From Kitasatospora atroaurantiaca (GTDB lineage Bacteria; Actinomycetota; Actinomycetes; Streptomycetales; Streptomycetaceae): a stretch of DNA of 64,000 nucleotides. Positions 20,917 through 29,408 of the stretch are shown here, piece after piece (positions within the stretch are counted from its first letter, which is position 1; every line of letters begins with the position of its first letter). The DNA lies in the NCBI RefSeq assembly GCF_007828955.1, contig NZ_VIVR01000001.1, positions 1,798,001 through 1,862,000 of the forward strand, given 5' to 3'. The translations under genes were made by a program, and so were the position numbers. Under the pieces are notes generated by a model that was not told the DNA's origin, made no database searches, and was given only the letters and a program-made list of their open reading frames with translations.

Positions 20917-21001
20917 CGGTGCGGGGCTCCACTGGTTGTGCCTGAATTCGCCGTGCCGCTGAAGAAACGACACACCGCTCTATTCTGGCGAAAACTCTTG
21001 G

Positions 21002-21928
21002 TCAGTCCATCAACAGGACGATCTTCCCGCGCGTCCGTCCCTCCGCGTTCAGCGCCTGCGCGCTGCCGGCCTGGGCCAGCGGGAAGGTGGAGGCCACCGG
21101 CACCTTGAGCCTGCCCTGGTCGGCGAGCTTCGCCAGCTCCGCCAGATCGGCGGCGTCCGGGCGGGTCCAGACGTAGTGCCCGCCTCGGGCGACCACGCCG
21201 AAGTCGGTGATCGAGGCGATCCTCGACGGGTCGGCCACCAACTGGGCCGAGACCTCGACGGCGTCGCCCCCGATCAGGTCGTACGCCGCGTCCACGCCTT
21301 CGGGCGCGATCTCCCGGACCCGGTCGACCAGGCCCTCGCCGTACATCACGGGCTCGGCGCCGAGCTCGCGCAGGAAGCGGTGGTTGTGCTCCCGGGCGGT
21401 GCCGATGACCCGGGCGCCGAGCGCCCCGGCGATCTGGACGGCCAGCGTGCCGACCCCGCCGGCCGCGGCGTGGATGAGCACGGTCTCCCCGGTCGTGACC
21501 CGCAGGGCCTTCACCAGCCCCTGGTAGGCGGTCAGCCCGGCCAGTGGCAGCCCGCCCGCCGCGGCCCAGTCCAGCGCGGCCGGCTTGAGCGCGAGCGTCC
21601 GCACGGGGGCGGAGACCAGCTCGGCGTACGTGCCGTGCTCGACGGTGTCCTTGCGGACGTACCCGATCACCTCGTCGCCGGGCTTGAACTCGGTGACGCC
21701 ACCGCCGACGGCCTGGACCACGCCCGCCACGTCCCAGCCCATGATCAGCGGGAAGTGGACGTCCAGGATCCCGTCCAGGTACCCCTCGCGGACCTTCCAG
21801 TCGACCGGATTGACCCCGGCGGCCTTCACTCGCACCAGCACCGAGTCGGGCCCGACCTTGGGATCGGGGAGTTCGGTGTACTCGACGACGTCCGGGCCGC
21901 CGTACCGCCTGATCGCGATTGCCTTCAT
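21002..21928 (-). CDS. NADP-dependent quinone oxidoreductase-like protein (MDR superfamily)
   Basis: The 308-residue medium-chain reductase lacks the zinc ligands of alcohol dehydrogenases. The GroES-like N-terminal half (VKAAGVNPVDWKVREG) is followed by a Rossmann fold with HAAAGGVGTLAVQIAGALGA. This is the quinone oxidoreductase (QOR) subgroup, which reduces quinones or enones with NADPH. ATG 21928 was chosen because the family typically begins MKAIAIRRYGGPDVV. It is divergent from nadA. Confidence 0.88.
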   Translation of the reverse strand: MKAIAIRRYGGPDVVEYTELPDPKVGPDSVLVRVKAAGVNPVDWKVREGYLDGILDVHFPLIMGWDVAGVVQAVGGGVTEFKPGDEVIGYVRKDTVEHGTYAELVSAPVRTLALKPAALDWAAAGGLPLAGLTAYQGLVKALRVTTGETVLIHAAAGGVGTLAVQIAGALGARVIGTAREHNHRFLRELGAEPVMYGEGLVDRVREIAPEGVDAAYDLIGGDAVEVSAQLVADPSRIASITDFGVVARGGHYVWTRPDAADLAELAKLADQGRLKVPVASTFPLAQAGSAQALNAEGRTRGKIVLLMD

Positions 21929-22034
21929 GGGACCAGCTAACGTGACCGGGCTGTCCACGCCTCTCGACACGCGGGGGAAGACTCCGTCCCGGCGAGCGGT
22001 TCTCATCACATCGACAGGATGGCCATCGTCAGAG

Positions 22035-22065
22035 TGACGCTAACGGGTTATGATAGATAGCGTCA
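22035..22065. promoter_or_regulatory. Candidate nadA promoter and operator
   Basis: A perfect 8-base inverted repeat TGACGCTA (22035-22042) and TAGCGTCA (22058-22065) encloses TATGAT (22049-22054), a very good -10 box. The repeat lies 53-83 bases before the nadA GTG. A repressor bound here would block RNA polymerase. The binding protein is unknown; an NAD-responsive regulator such as NrtR is one possibility. Confidence 0.55.
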
Positions 22066-22117
22066 GATAGACGAGAAGGCTGTTCGACTGATCGGCCGCA
22101 CAGGAGGGCACCCGCCC

Positions 22118-23299
22118 GTGACCACCACCATCGAGACCTACGGCGTCGACCCCACCCCGACGCCGCTCGCTCTGCTGCTGCTCGGCCGCGAGGCCGACCC
22201 CAACAGCGAGCGTGGCGTCGAGTGCCCCGGCGACCTGCCGCCCGCCTCGGACCCGGACCTGGTCGAGCGCGCCCGCGCGGCCAAGGAGAAGCTCGGCGAC
22301 CGGGTCTTCATCCTGGGCCACCACTACCAGCGTGACGAGGTCATCGAGTTCGCCGACGTGACCGGCGACTCGTTCAAGCTGGCCCGCGACGCCGCCGCCC
22401 GCCCGGAGGCCGAGTACATCGTCTTCTGTGGTGTGCACTTCATGGCGGAGTCCGCGGACATCCTGACCGGCCCGGCGCAGCAGGTGATCCTCCCCGACCT
22501 CGCGGCCGGCTGTTCGATGGCCGACATGGCCACCGCCGAGCAGGTCGCCGAGTGCTGGGACGTGCTCACCGACGCCGGGATCGCGGACATCACGGTCCCG
22601 GTCTCGTACATGAACTCCTCGGCCGACATCAAGGCGTTCACCGGCAAGCACGGCGGGACCATCTGCACCTCGTCCAACGCCAAGCGGGCACTCGAGTGGG
22701 CGTACGAGCAGGGCCAGAAGGTGCTCTTCCTGCCGGACCAGCACCTGGGCCGCAACACCGCCGTCCGCGAGATGGGCTTCTCGCTGGACGACTGCGTGCT
22801 CTACAACCCGCACAAGCCGAACGGCGGGCTGACCGCCGAACAGCTGCGGAACGCCAAGATGATCCTGTGGCGCGGGCACTGCTCGGTGCACGGCCGCTTC
22901 TCGCTGGACTCGGTGAACGACGTCCGTGCGCGGATCCCCGGCGTCACCGTGCTGGTGCACCCCGAGTGCAAGCACGAGGTCGTCGCGGCCGCCGACATGG
23001 TGGGCTCGACCGAGTACATCATCAAGGCGCTGGACGCCGCCGAGCCCGGCTCCAAGTGGGCCATCGGCACCGAGCTCAACCTGGTCCGCCGCATGGCGAA
23101 GGCGCACCCGGACAAGGAGATCGTCTTCCTGGACCGGGCGGTCTGCTTCTGCTCGACCATGAACCGGATCGACCTCCCGCACCTGGTCTGGGCGCTGGAG
23201 TCGCTGGTCGACGGCCGGGTGCCGAACGTGATCACCGTGGACCCGGAGACCGAGAAGTACGCCAAGGCCGCGCTGGACCGGATGCTGGCCCTGCCGTAG
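22118..23299 (+). CDS. nadA: Quinolinate synthase
   Basis: NadA condenses iminoaspartate with dihydroxyacetone phosphate to quinolinate, the committed step of de novo NAD synthesis, using a 4Fe-4S cluster. The 393-residue protein shows GHHYQRDEVIEFADVTGDS, FCGVHFMAESADIL, AAGCSMADMA, HPECKHEVV and AVCFCSTMNRI, which hold the conserved cysteines and substrate residues. GTG start at 22118 with AGGAGG upstream. nadB and nadC are not next to it. A strong terminator follows. Confidence 0.96.
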   Translation: MTTTIETYGVDPTPTPLALLLLGREADPNSERGVECPGDLPPASDPDLVERARAAKEKLGDRVFILGHHYQRDEVIEFADVTGDSFKLARDAAARPEAEYIVFCGVHFMAESADILTGPAQQVILPDLAAGCSMADMATAEQVAECWDVLTDAGIADITVPVSYMNSSADIKAFTGKHGGTICTSSNAKRALEWAYEQGQKVLFLPDQHLGRNTAVREMGFSLDDCVLYNPHKPNGGLTAEQLRNAKMILWRGHCSVHGRFSLDSVNDVRARIPGVTVLVHPECKHEVVAAADMVGSTEYIIKALDAAEPGSKWAIGTELNLVRRMAKAHPDKEIVFLDRAVCFCSTMNRIDLPHLVWALESLVDGRVPNVITVDPETEKYAKAALDRMLALP

Positions 23300-23308
23300 C
23301 GGGTACGC

Positions 23309-23346
23309 GAAAGGGCGGCTCCCCCGTCACGGGGAGCCGCCCTTTC
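23309..23346. terminator. Terminator between nadA and pspAA
   Basis: There is a perfect 16-base stem, GAAAGGGCGGCTCCCC and GGGGAGCCGCCCTTTC, with loop CGTCAC and T-rich ends in both directions. It sits between convergent genes. Confidence 0.92.
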
Positions 23347-23354
23347 TCACGTTG

Positions 23355-23648
23355 TCACTCGGGCAGACCGGGGATCAGCCCGTCGCCCTCGTCCCGCAGC
23401 AGTGCGCTGACCTCTTCGATCGTCGCGTCGACGCTCGGCAGGATCAGGTCCGACGGCTCCAGGGAGTCGTCGGGCAGCGGCGTGCCCCACTCCTTCACCG
23501 CGTCCAGCAGTTTTCCGAGCGCGGCCCGGAACTGTCCTTCGTCCCCCGCCTCCAGTGCGGTGAGCAGCTCGTCGTCGAGCTTGTTGAGCCGGTTCAGATG
23601 GGCCTCGCCCACCTGGAACTGCCCCTCACCCATGACCCTCATGATCAT
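23355..23648 (-). CDS. pspAA: PspA-associated protein PspAA
   Basis: This 97-residue protein starts MIMRVMGEGQFQVGEAHLNR, the typical start of PspAA, a small acidic partner encoded next to actinobacterial PspA. A helical hairpin and an acidic C-terminus follow. ATG 23648 has GGGAGA upstream; the track frame to 23687 is an extension. It follows pspA by 35 bases on the same strand and is very likely co-transcribed with it. Confidence 0.85.
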   Translation of the reverse strand: MIMRVMGEGQFQVGEAHLNRLNKLDDELLTALEAGDEGQFRAALGKLLDAVKEWGTPLPDDSLEPSDLILPSVDATIEEVSALLRDEGDGLIPGLPE

Positions 23649-23683
23649 GCCGGCGCGTCTCCCTGCTGTCGTGGAGTGTCGGA

Positions 23684-24466
23684 TCACTTGTTGTAGTTGA
23701 TCGTCCCTGGGGTGTCCTGCTTGCCCTGCTCGATCGCCGGCTGCGCCGCCGGGGTGCCGCCGGTGAGCTCGGCCTTCATCCGGGCCAGCTCCAGCTCCAC
23801 GTCCGAGCCGCCGGCCACGCGCTCCAGCTCGGCCTCGATGTCGTCCTTGCGGCCGAGACCGCTGGCGTCGTCGAGCGCACCGGACGCGAGCAGCTCGTCG
23901 ATCGCGCCGGCCCGGGCCTGCATCTGGGCCGTCTTGTCCTCGGCCCGCTGGATGGCCAGGCCGACGTCGCCCATCTCCTCCGAGATCCCGGAGAAGGACT
24001 CCGCGATCCGGGTCTGCGCCTGGGCGGCGGTGTAGGTGGCCTTGATGGTCTCCTTCTTGGTACGGAAGGCGTCCACCTTGGCCTGCAGCCGCTGGGAGGC
24101 GAGCGTGAGCTTCTCCTCCTCTGCCTGGAGCTGCTGGTACTGCATCTCCAGGTCGGTGATCTGGGACTGCATGTTGGCCTTGCGGGTCAGCGCCTCACGG
24201 GCGAGATCCTCGCGGCCCAGCGAGAGCGCCTTGCGTCCCTGGTCCTCGTACTTCGCGGACTGCTGCTGCAGCTGCGTCAGCTGGAGCTCGAGCCGCTTGC
24301 GCGAAGTGGCCACGTCGGCGACGCCCCTGCGGACCTTCTGCAGCAGTTCGAGCTGCTTCTGGTAGGAGTAGTCGAGCGTCTCTCGCGGGTCCTCCGCACG
24401 GTCCAGGGCCTTGTTCGCCTTGGAGCGGAAGATCAGCCCCATACGCTTCATGATTCCGTCGCTCAT
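23684..24466 (-). CDS. pspA: PspA/IM30-family envelope stress protein
   Basis: PspA proteins assemble on the inner face of the membrane and protect it under stress; they belong to the ESCRT-III superfamily. The 260-residue protein has the N-terminal amphipathic segment KRMGLIFRSKANKALDRAED and then long coiled coil (about 35-200). I start at ATG 24466; a second ATG at 24451 (MKRMGLIF) is equally acceptable from family starts. PspAA follows. Confidence 0.93.
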   Translation of the reverse strand: MSDGIMKRMGLIFRSKANKALDRAEDPRETLDYSYQKQLELLQKVRRGVADVATSRKRLELQLTQLQQQSAKYEDQGRKALSLGREDLAREALTRKANMQSQITDLEMQYQQLQAEEEKLTLASQRLQAKVDAFRTKKETIKATYTAAQAQTRIAESFSGISEEMGDVGLAIQRAEDKTAQMQARAGAIDELLASGALDDASGLGRKDDIEAELERVAGGSDVELELARMKAELTGGTPAAQPAIEQGKQDTPGTINYNK

Positions 24467-24753
24467 GGGCCTCGGGTGCCCCCTTCTCGGGCCTGCGGTT
24501 CCGTCTCGTACTGACAGGATCGAGTCTATGTGCAGCGAGCCGATCGCCGCAGTGCACCTGCCTGCAACAAGACTGCTACAGCGCGGAAGCTGCGGCCTCA
24601 TCCCAAGGGTGGATCCGACCCTGGTCCATGATCCGCCGCGGGGAGGGGCACCCGTAGGGGACACGCCAGGTGAGCCCGGAGACGGACGCATCGATACCGG
24701 TTCGGTTCCAAGGGCCCCGTCACAAGCGCCCGGCCAGCACGTACGCTGGGGGT

Positions 24754-25353
24754 GTGTTCCGACGCCGCTCAGATGATGCCTCCTCCGCCGCCACCGCGCT
24801 GGCCGAGCAGGACGAGATGACCCAGTCCCGCGACCCGCAGGCCAAGAAGGGCCGGCCGACGCCCAAGCGCAGTGAGGCCGAGGCCAACCGGCGTACCCGG
24901 GTGGTCGTCCCCAAGGACCGTAAGGCAGCCGCCAAGCAGAGCCGCGAGCGCGTGCGCTCCGAGCGTGAGCGGCAGCGCACCGCGCTGCTGGAGGGCGACG
25001 AGCGCTACCTCCCGGCCCGTGACAAGGGCCCGGTGCGCCGCTTCGCCCGCGACTACGTGGACTCGCGCTGGTCGCTGGCCGAGTTCTTCCTGCCGTACGC
25101 CGTGGTGGTGCTGATCCTCAGCGTCGTGCGGGTGCCCGTGCTGCAGCTGCTCTCCACCATGCTCTTCCTGGCCTTCTTCGTCCTGGTCGTGCTGGACTTC
25201 GTCCGGCTGGGCCTCGGCCTGCGCAAGGCGCTCGCCGAGCGCTTCCCCGACCAGAACACCCGCGGCGCGGTCGCCTACTCGCTGATGCGCATCCTGCAGA
25301 TGCGGCGGCTGCGGCTGCCGAAGCCGCAGGTGAAGCGGGGCGAGCGGCCCTGA
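24754..25353 (+). CDS. DUF3043 integral membrane protein
   Basis: The 199-residue actinobacterial family protein has a highly charged N-terminal half (KKGRPTPKRSEAEANRR) and two transmembrane helices (about 108-150), FLPYAVVVLILSVVRVPVLQ and FLAFFVLVVLDFVRLGLGL. Function is unknown. The start is assigned to GTG 24754: TACGCT lies just upstream, as in leaderless genes, and an in-frame ATG at 24670 gives an unlikely extension. It is divergent from pspA. The stop overlaps the presumed start of the methyltransferase. Confidence 0.85.
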   Translation: MFRRRSDDASSAATALAEQDEMTQSRDPQAKKGRPTPKRSEAEANRRTRVVVPKDRKAAAKQSRERVRSERERQRTALLEGDERYLPARDKGPVRRFARDYVDSRWSLAEFFLPYAVVVLILSVVRVPVLQLLSTMLFLAFFVLVVLDFVRLGLGLRKALAERFPDQNTRGAVAYSLMRILQMRRLRLPKPQVKRGERP

Positions 25354-26234
25354 CCGCCGAGCCGGTCCCGCCGCAGTCCTCCTGGGCCACTCCGTCCGGG
25401 CCGGAGGGCCCGGGGCTGTACGCGCTGCCCTGGCAGGGGTCGGGCGGACATGACCGGCTCCCGGCCCGCAGTGCCCCGTACCCGGCCGCGCCGTGGTTGG
25501 AGCGGCAGGGCGGGCTGCGCAATCTGGTCCGGCAGGAGCTCGTCACCCGGCAGCTCACCGAGCAGCTCGACGGGCTGACCGGCCTGCGGGTGCTCGACGT
25601 GGGCTGCGGGCAGGGCACCCAGGCACTGCGGCTGGCGCGAGCCGGACACGTGGTGACCGGGCTCGACCCGGACCCGGTCACGCTCGGCGCCGCACAGGCC
25701 GCGCTGGCGGCCGAGCCGCCGGAGGTCCGGCAGCGCGTCCGGCTGCTGGGCGGTGACGGGCACCAGTGCGGGCGGTGGTTCGGACCGCGCAGCTTCGACG
25801 TGGTGCTCTGCCACGGCGTGCTGATGTACCTGCCCGACCCGGACCCGATGCTGGCCTCGCTGGCCCGGATGCTGGCGCCCGGCGGCCTGCTGTCGCTGCT
25901 GGTGCGCAACGCCGACGCGCTGGCCATGCGGCCCGGCCTGACCGGTGACTGGCGGACGGCGCTGCACGCCTTCGACAGCTCCCGCTACACCAACCGCCTC
26001 GGCCTGCCCGCCCGCGCGGACCGGCTCACCGACCTGGCGACCACGCTGTCGGAGGTCTCGGTGCCGCTGCGGGACTGGTACGGGGTGCGGGTCTTCACGG
26101 ACAACGCCCCGGAGGACGCGGCGCCGGTGGACGGGCGGCAGCTCGCGCAGCTGCTGGACGCCGAGGAGCGGGCCGGGCGTGAGGATCCGTACCGTCAGGT
26201 GGCGGCTCTGCTGCATGTGGTGGGCGTGAAGTAG
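25350..26234 (+). CDS. Class I SAM-dependent methyltransferase (probable CTG start)
   Basis: The SAM-binding core is clear: LRVLDVGCGQGTQALRLA (motif I), GLDPDP, and FDVVLCHGVLMYLPDP. From TTG 25497 it would be 245 residues. However, the same frame is open and protein-like upstream to 25350 (GPGLYALPWQG, LPARSAPYPAAPWLERQGG), with no ATG, GTG or TTG in that stretch. The only sensible upstream start is CTG at 25350, which overlaps the DUF3043 stop as CTGA, like the ATGA couplings seen elsewhere. The product would be 294 residues. The substrate is unknown. Confidence 0.78.
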   Translation: MTAEPVPPQSSWATPSGPEGPGLYALPWQGSGGHDRLPARSAPYPAAPWLERQGGLRNLVRQELVTRQLTEQLDGLTGLRVLDVGCGQGTQALRLARAGHVVTGLDPDPVTLGAAQAALAAEPPEVRQRVRLLGGDGHQCGRWFGPRSFDVVLCHGVLMYLPDPDPMLASLARMLAPGGLLSLLVRNADALAMRPGLTGDWRTALHAFDSSRYTNRLGLPARADRLTDLATTLSEVSVPLRDWYGVRVFTDNAPEDAAPVDGRQLAQLLDAEERAGREDPYRQVAALLHVVGVK

Positions 26235-26241
26235 GCGACCT

Positions 26242-26337
26242 CAGGGGCGCGGTGCAGCTCACTGCTTCGGGTTCGGTGCGGGACCGTACCTTCCGGTTTC
26301 GCGCGCGCAGTTGATCAAACAGAGCCCCGCGCCCCTG
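26242..26337. repeat. Long palindromic intergenic repeat, copy 4 (TGATCA variant)
   Basis: The left part CAGGGGCGCGGTGCAG is shortened. The right arm reads CGCGCAGTTGATCAAACAG and then AGCCCCGCGCCCCTG, so the usual arm is split by about 12 bases containing TGATCA. The core CCGTACCTTCCGGTTTCGCG is shared with the other copies. It lies between the convergent methyltransferase and the small 26379 gene. Confidence 0.7.
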
Positions 26338-26378
26338 GTGGTTGGCCGGTTGCGCCGGTGTTGGCCGGCGTCGGTCGG

Positions 26379-26579
26379 TCAGCTCTCGTGCAGGCTCATG
26401 GAGTAGATGACGCGGTCGTCGTCCAGGAGGACCGCTGTGTCGACACCGTCCTCCAGGAGCTGCTTCCAGCTCTCGCCGATCCACGACTCGGCGTCGCCCT
26501 GGCCCGCGAACTCCTCCTCGCCGCCGGGCGGGGTGACCACCGTGCCGTCCTTCTTCTCGTACCGCCACGTCCACACCAT
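26379..26579 (-). CDS. Small conserved actinobacterial protein (66 aa)
   Basis: The 66-residue soluble acidic protein starts MVWTWRYEKKDGTVVTPP and contains QGDAESWIGESWKQLLEDG, a pattern I associate with small uncharacterized streptomycete proteins. ATG 26579 has GGAGGAG 8 bases upstream, which fixes the start; the longer frame to 26648 is not needed. It is divergent from cobU over 84 bases. Function unknown. Confidence 0.75.
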   Translation of the reverse strand: MVWTWRYEKKDGTVVTPPGGEEEFAGQGDAESWIGESWKQLLEDGVDTAVLLDDDRVIYSMSLHES

Positions 26580-26663
26580 GCCTGGGCTCCTCCCGCTGAC
26601 CACGTGTTGTGGTGCGCAGGTTAGCGTGCCCGCCCTGATCGTCCCCATGCCTCATCGGGCAGG

Positions 26664-27233
26664 ATGTCCGCCATGCCACTCCCCCGCACCCTGATCCTCG
26701 GCGGCGCCCGCTCCGGCAAGTCCACCCGGGCCGAGCAGCTGCTCGCCGCGTACGAGGACGTCCTGTACGTGGCCACCAGCGGCACCCGCGACGGCGATCC
26801 GGAGTGGGCGCAGCGGGTCGAGCTGCACCGGGAGCGGCGTCCGGCGAGCTGGCGGACGGCGGAGACCTGCGAGCTCGAGGCGGTGCTCGGCGACCGGCAG
26901 GACGAGGCGCCGGTGCTGATCGACTGTCTGGCGCTCTGGCTGACCACCGTGATGGACGAGTGCGAGGCCTGGGACGACGCCGCGTGGGCGGCGGGCGGCG
27001 AGCGGGCGGTGCAGCGGCGCTGTGACGCGCTGGCCGAGGCCTGGCGGCTGACGGAGCGTCGGGTGATCGCGGTGAGCAACGAGGTCGGGATGGGCGTCGT
27101 CCCCGCCACCGCCGCCGGCCGCCGCTTCCGGGACACCCTCGGGCGGCTCAACATGGCGGTGGCCGAGGCCTCCGAGCGCGTGCTGCTGGTGGTGGCCGGG
27201 CAAGTGCTGACCATCAAAGCCCCTGCCGTGTAG
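26664..27233 (+). CDS. cobU: Adenosylcobinamide kinase / guanylyltransferase
   Basis: CobU phosphorylates adenosylcobinamide and transfers GMP, preparing the nucleotide loop of cobalamin. The 189-residue protein has the P-loop LILGGARSGKSTRAEQ at about 10-25 and the family segments CLALWLTTVMDE and VIAVSNEVGMGVVP, followed by the C-terminal LGRLNMAVAEASERVLLVVAG. It is followed 11 bases later by cobT. No cobalamin riboswitch is evident in the short upstream gap. Confidence 0.93.
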   Translation: MSAMPLPRTLILGGARSGKSTRAEQLLAAYEDVLYVATSGTRDGDPEWAQRVELHRERRPASWRTAETCELEAVLGDRQDEAPVLIDCLALWLTTVMDECEAWDDAAWAAGGERAVQRRCDALAEAWRLTERRVIAVSNEVGMGVVPATAAGRRFRDTLGRLNMAVAEASERVLLVVAGQVLTIKAPAV

Positions 27234-27244
27234 CCTTCCGAGCG

Positions 27245-28366
27245 ATGGACACGACCGTGGATCTCGATACGTTCTCCTCGCTCGTCGAGCGCCCCGACGA
27301 CAGCGCCCGCCGGGCCGCCGAGGAACGCTGGCAGCAGCTGGACAAGCCGCGTGCCGGCCTCGGGCAGTTGGAGGAGCTCGGCAGCTGGCTGGCCTCCGTA
27401 CAGGGCAGGTCCCCGGTGCGGCCGCTGACGGCCGCCAAGGTGCTGCTGTTCGCCGGCGACCACGGGGTGGCCTCGCTGGGGGTCTCCCGGCTGCCGGCCG
27501 AGGGCGGCACCGCGCAGCGGGTGCACGCCGTGCTGGACGGCACCGCCCCGGTGGCCGTGCTCGCGCGGCGCTACGGCGCGGAGGTCCGGGTCGTCGACCT
27601 CGCGGTGGACGCCGCTCCCGAGGAGTTCCCCGACGAGGTGGTGCGGCACCGCGTGCGCCGCGGCTCCGGCCGGATCGACGTGGAGAGCGCGCTGACCCTC
27701 GAGGAGGCCACCCGCGCCTTCCGGGCCGGTATGGCGGTCGCCGACGAGGAGGCCGACGCCGGTACGGACGTGGTGGTGCTCGGCGATCTCGGGGTCGGCT
27801 CGACCACCGTCGCCGCGGTGCTGATCGGCGCGCTCTGCGGCACCGACGCCGCGGCGGTCACCGGGCGGGGCTCGGGGATCGACGACCGGGTGTGGATGGT
27901 CAAGTGCGCGACCGTCCGGGACTCGCTGCGGCGGGCCCGTCCGGTGCTCGGTGACCAGCTGGCGCTGCTCGCCGCGACCGGCGGAGCGGACTTCGCCGCC
28001 ATCACGGGCTTTCTGCTGCAGTCCGCCGTGCGCAAGCTGCCGGTTGTGCTGGACGGTGTGGTCTCGGCGGCCTGCGCGCTGGTCGCGCAGCGGATCGCGT
28101 TCCGGGCGCCGGAGTGGTGGCGGGCCGGGCAGTCGACGGGCGAGCCGGCCCAGGCGAAGGCGTACGACCGGCTGACCCTGACGCCGTTGCAGGGCCTGGA
28201 CGTCTCGATGGGCGAGGGCGTCGGCGCACTGCTGGCGCTGCCGCTGCTGCAGGCCGCGGCCGACACCCTGGCCGAGCCGTCCGCCGTGCCGACGGTGACT
28301 CAGGTGGCGACGCCCAAGGAGCCGCCACGGCTGCCCAGCGCCGCGGAGCTGCTGGGCCGGGTCTGA
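27245..28366 (+). CDS. cobT: Nicotinate-nucleotide-dimethylbenzimidazole phosphoribosyltransferase
   Basis: CobT makes alpha-ribazole phosphate from dimethylbenzimidazole and nicotinate mononucleotide. The 373-residue length fits. Motifs seen are LLFAGDHGVASLGVS near the N-terminus, VVLGDLGVGSTTVAAVL in the middle, and LQGLDVSMGEGVGALLALPL near the end, which carries the catalytic glutamate. It lies between cobU and cobS in one operon. Confidence 0.95.
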   Translation: MDTTVDLDTFSSLVERPDDSARRAAEERWQQLDKPRAGLGQLEELGSWLASVQGRSPVRPLTAAKVLLFAGDHGVASLGVSRLPAEGGTAQRVHAVLDGTAPVAVLARRYGAEVRVVDLAVDAAPEEFPDEVVRHRVRRGSGRIDVESALTLEEATRAFRAGMAVADEEADAGTDVVVLGDLGVGSTTVAAVLIGALCGTDAAAVTGRGSGIDDRVWMVKCATVRDSLRRARPVLGDQLALLAATGGADFAAITGFLLQSAVRKLPVVLDGVVSAACALVAQRIAFRAPEWWRAGQSTGEPAQAKAYDRLTLTPLQGLDVSMGEGVGALLALPLLQAAADTLAEPSAVPTVTQVATPKEPPRLPSAAELLGRV

Positions 28367-28374
28367 GGTCCGGG

Positions 28375-29133
28375 GTGCACGGGCTGCGCTTCGCGTTCGG
28401 CACGCTGTCCGTGCTGCGGGTACGGGTGGACCGCTGGGACCGGCCGACGGCGGGGCGGGCGATGCTCTGCGCTCCGCTGGTCGGGCTGGTGCTGGGCGCG
28501 CTCGCGGCCGCCGCCGGGGCACTGGTCGGCTGGCGTGCGGGCGGGTTGCTCGGCGCGGTGGCGGCCGTCGCCGTCCTGGCCGCCCTGACCAGGGGCCTGC
28601 ATCTGGACGGGCTCGCGGACGTCGCCGACGGTCTGGGCAGTGGGAAGCCGGCCGAGGACGCGCTGCGGATCATGAAGCAGTCGGACATCGGACCGTTCGG
28701 TGTCCTGACGCTCGTTCTGGTGCTGCTGGCCCAGGTCGCGGCACTGGCCGGGCAGTTCTCGGTCTCGGAGTGGCGCGGGGCGCTGGCCGTGCTGACCGCC
28801 GCCGTGACGGCGCGGTGCGCGCTGGCGTGGGGCTGTCTGCGCTCCGTACCCGCCGCCCGGCCCGGCGGTCTGGGGGCGATGGTGGCGGGGACGGTGCCGG
28901 TGGGCGGGGCGCTCGTGGTGTCGGCGGGTGCGGCGCTCGGGCTCGGCCTCGCGGGCTGGGGCGAGGGGTGGTCGGCGCTGCGGTACCCGGCGGCGCTTGC
29001 GGTGGGGGTCGGGTGCTCGTGGGTGCTGCTGCGGCGGTGCGTGCGGCGGCTCGACGGGATCACCGGGGATGTGCTGGGCGCGATGGCGGAGACTGCGGCG
29101 ACGGGGGCGCTGGTCCTGCTGGCCATGACCTGA
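28375..29133 (+). CDS. cobS: Adenosylcobinamide-GDP ribazoletransferase
   Basis: CobS is the membrane enzyme that joins adenosylcobinamide-GDP and alpha-ribazole to give cobalamin. The 252-residue protein has the metal-binding run RGLHLDGLADVADGLGSG and IMKQSDIGPFG, with five or more hydrophobic helices. GTG 28375 has GAGG 6 bases upstream and starts 9 bases after the cobT stop. A longer upstream frame is a shadow of cobT. Confidence 0.94.
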   Translation: MHGLRFAFGTLSVLRVRVDRWDRPTAGRAMLCAPLVGLVLGALAAAAGALVGWRAGGLLGAVAAVAVLAALTRGLHLDGLADVADGLGSGKPAEDALRIMKQSDIGPFGVLTLVLVLLAQVAALAGQFSVSEWRGALAVLTAAVTARCALAWGCLRSVPAARPGGLGAMVAGTVPVGGALVVSAGAALGLGLAGWGEGWSALRYPAALAVGVGCSWVLLRRCVRRLDGITGDVLGAMAETAATGALVLLAMT

Positions 29134-29141
29134 CCCGACGC

Positions 29142-29217
29142 CAGGGCGGTGCAACGCGTGGCTTCAGGTTCGGTGCGGCAACGTTTCTTCCGGTTTCGCG
29201 CAGTTCCCCGCGCCCTG
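29142..29217. repeat. Degenerate palindromic repeat, copy 5
   Basis: The right arm is well preserved (CTTCCGGTTTCGCGCAGTT then CCCCGCGCCCTG, ending 29217). The left arm has decayed to CAGGGCG-GTGCAACGCG from 29142. It follows cobS. The rest of the gap to 29408 holds GC-rich short inverted repeats but no gene. Confidence 0.55.
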
Positions 29218-29408
29218 GGGTAGCCGCCCGCGCGTGCCCGGGGGTGCCCACCTGCGAAGGCGGGGGCGGCGGGATCCCAGCATGCGGACTACCATGCGGG
29301 GAGCACCGTAGCCCTGCGCCCTGTTCCAGCGGAGCACGCCGGGGTTACGCCGGTGCGGCACCGGCGCCGTACTCGGCCGTGGACCGCGAAAGAACAGGAC
29401 GCATTTAC

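Noticed and set aside
26580..26663. Possible cobalamin riboswitch before cobU
   Set aside because: The gap is only 84 bases and lacks any B12-box-like sequence or room for the riboswitch fold.
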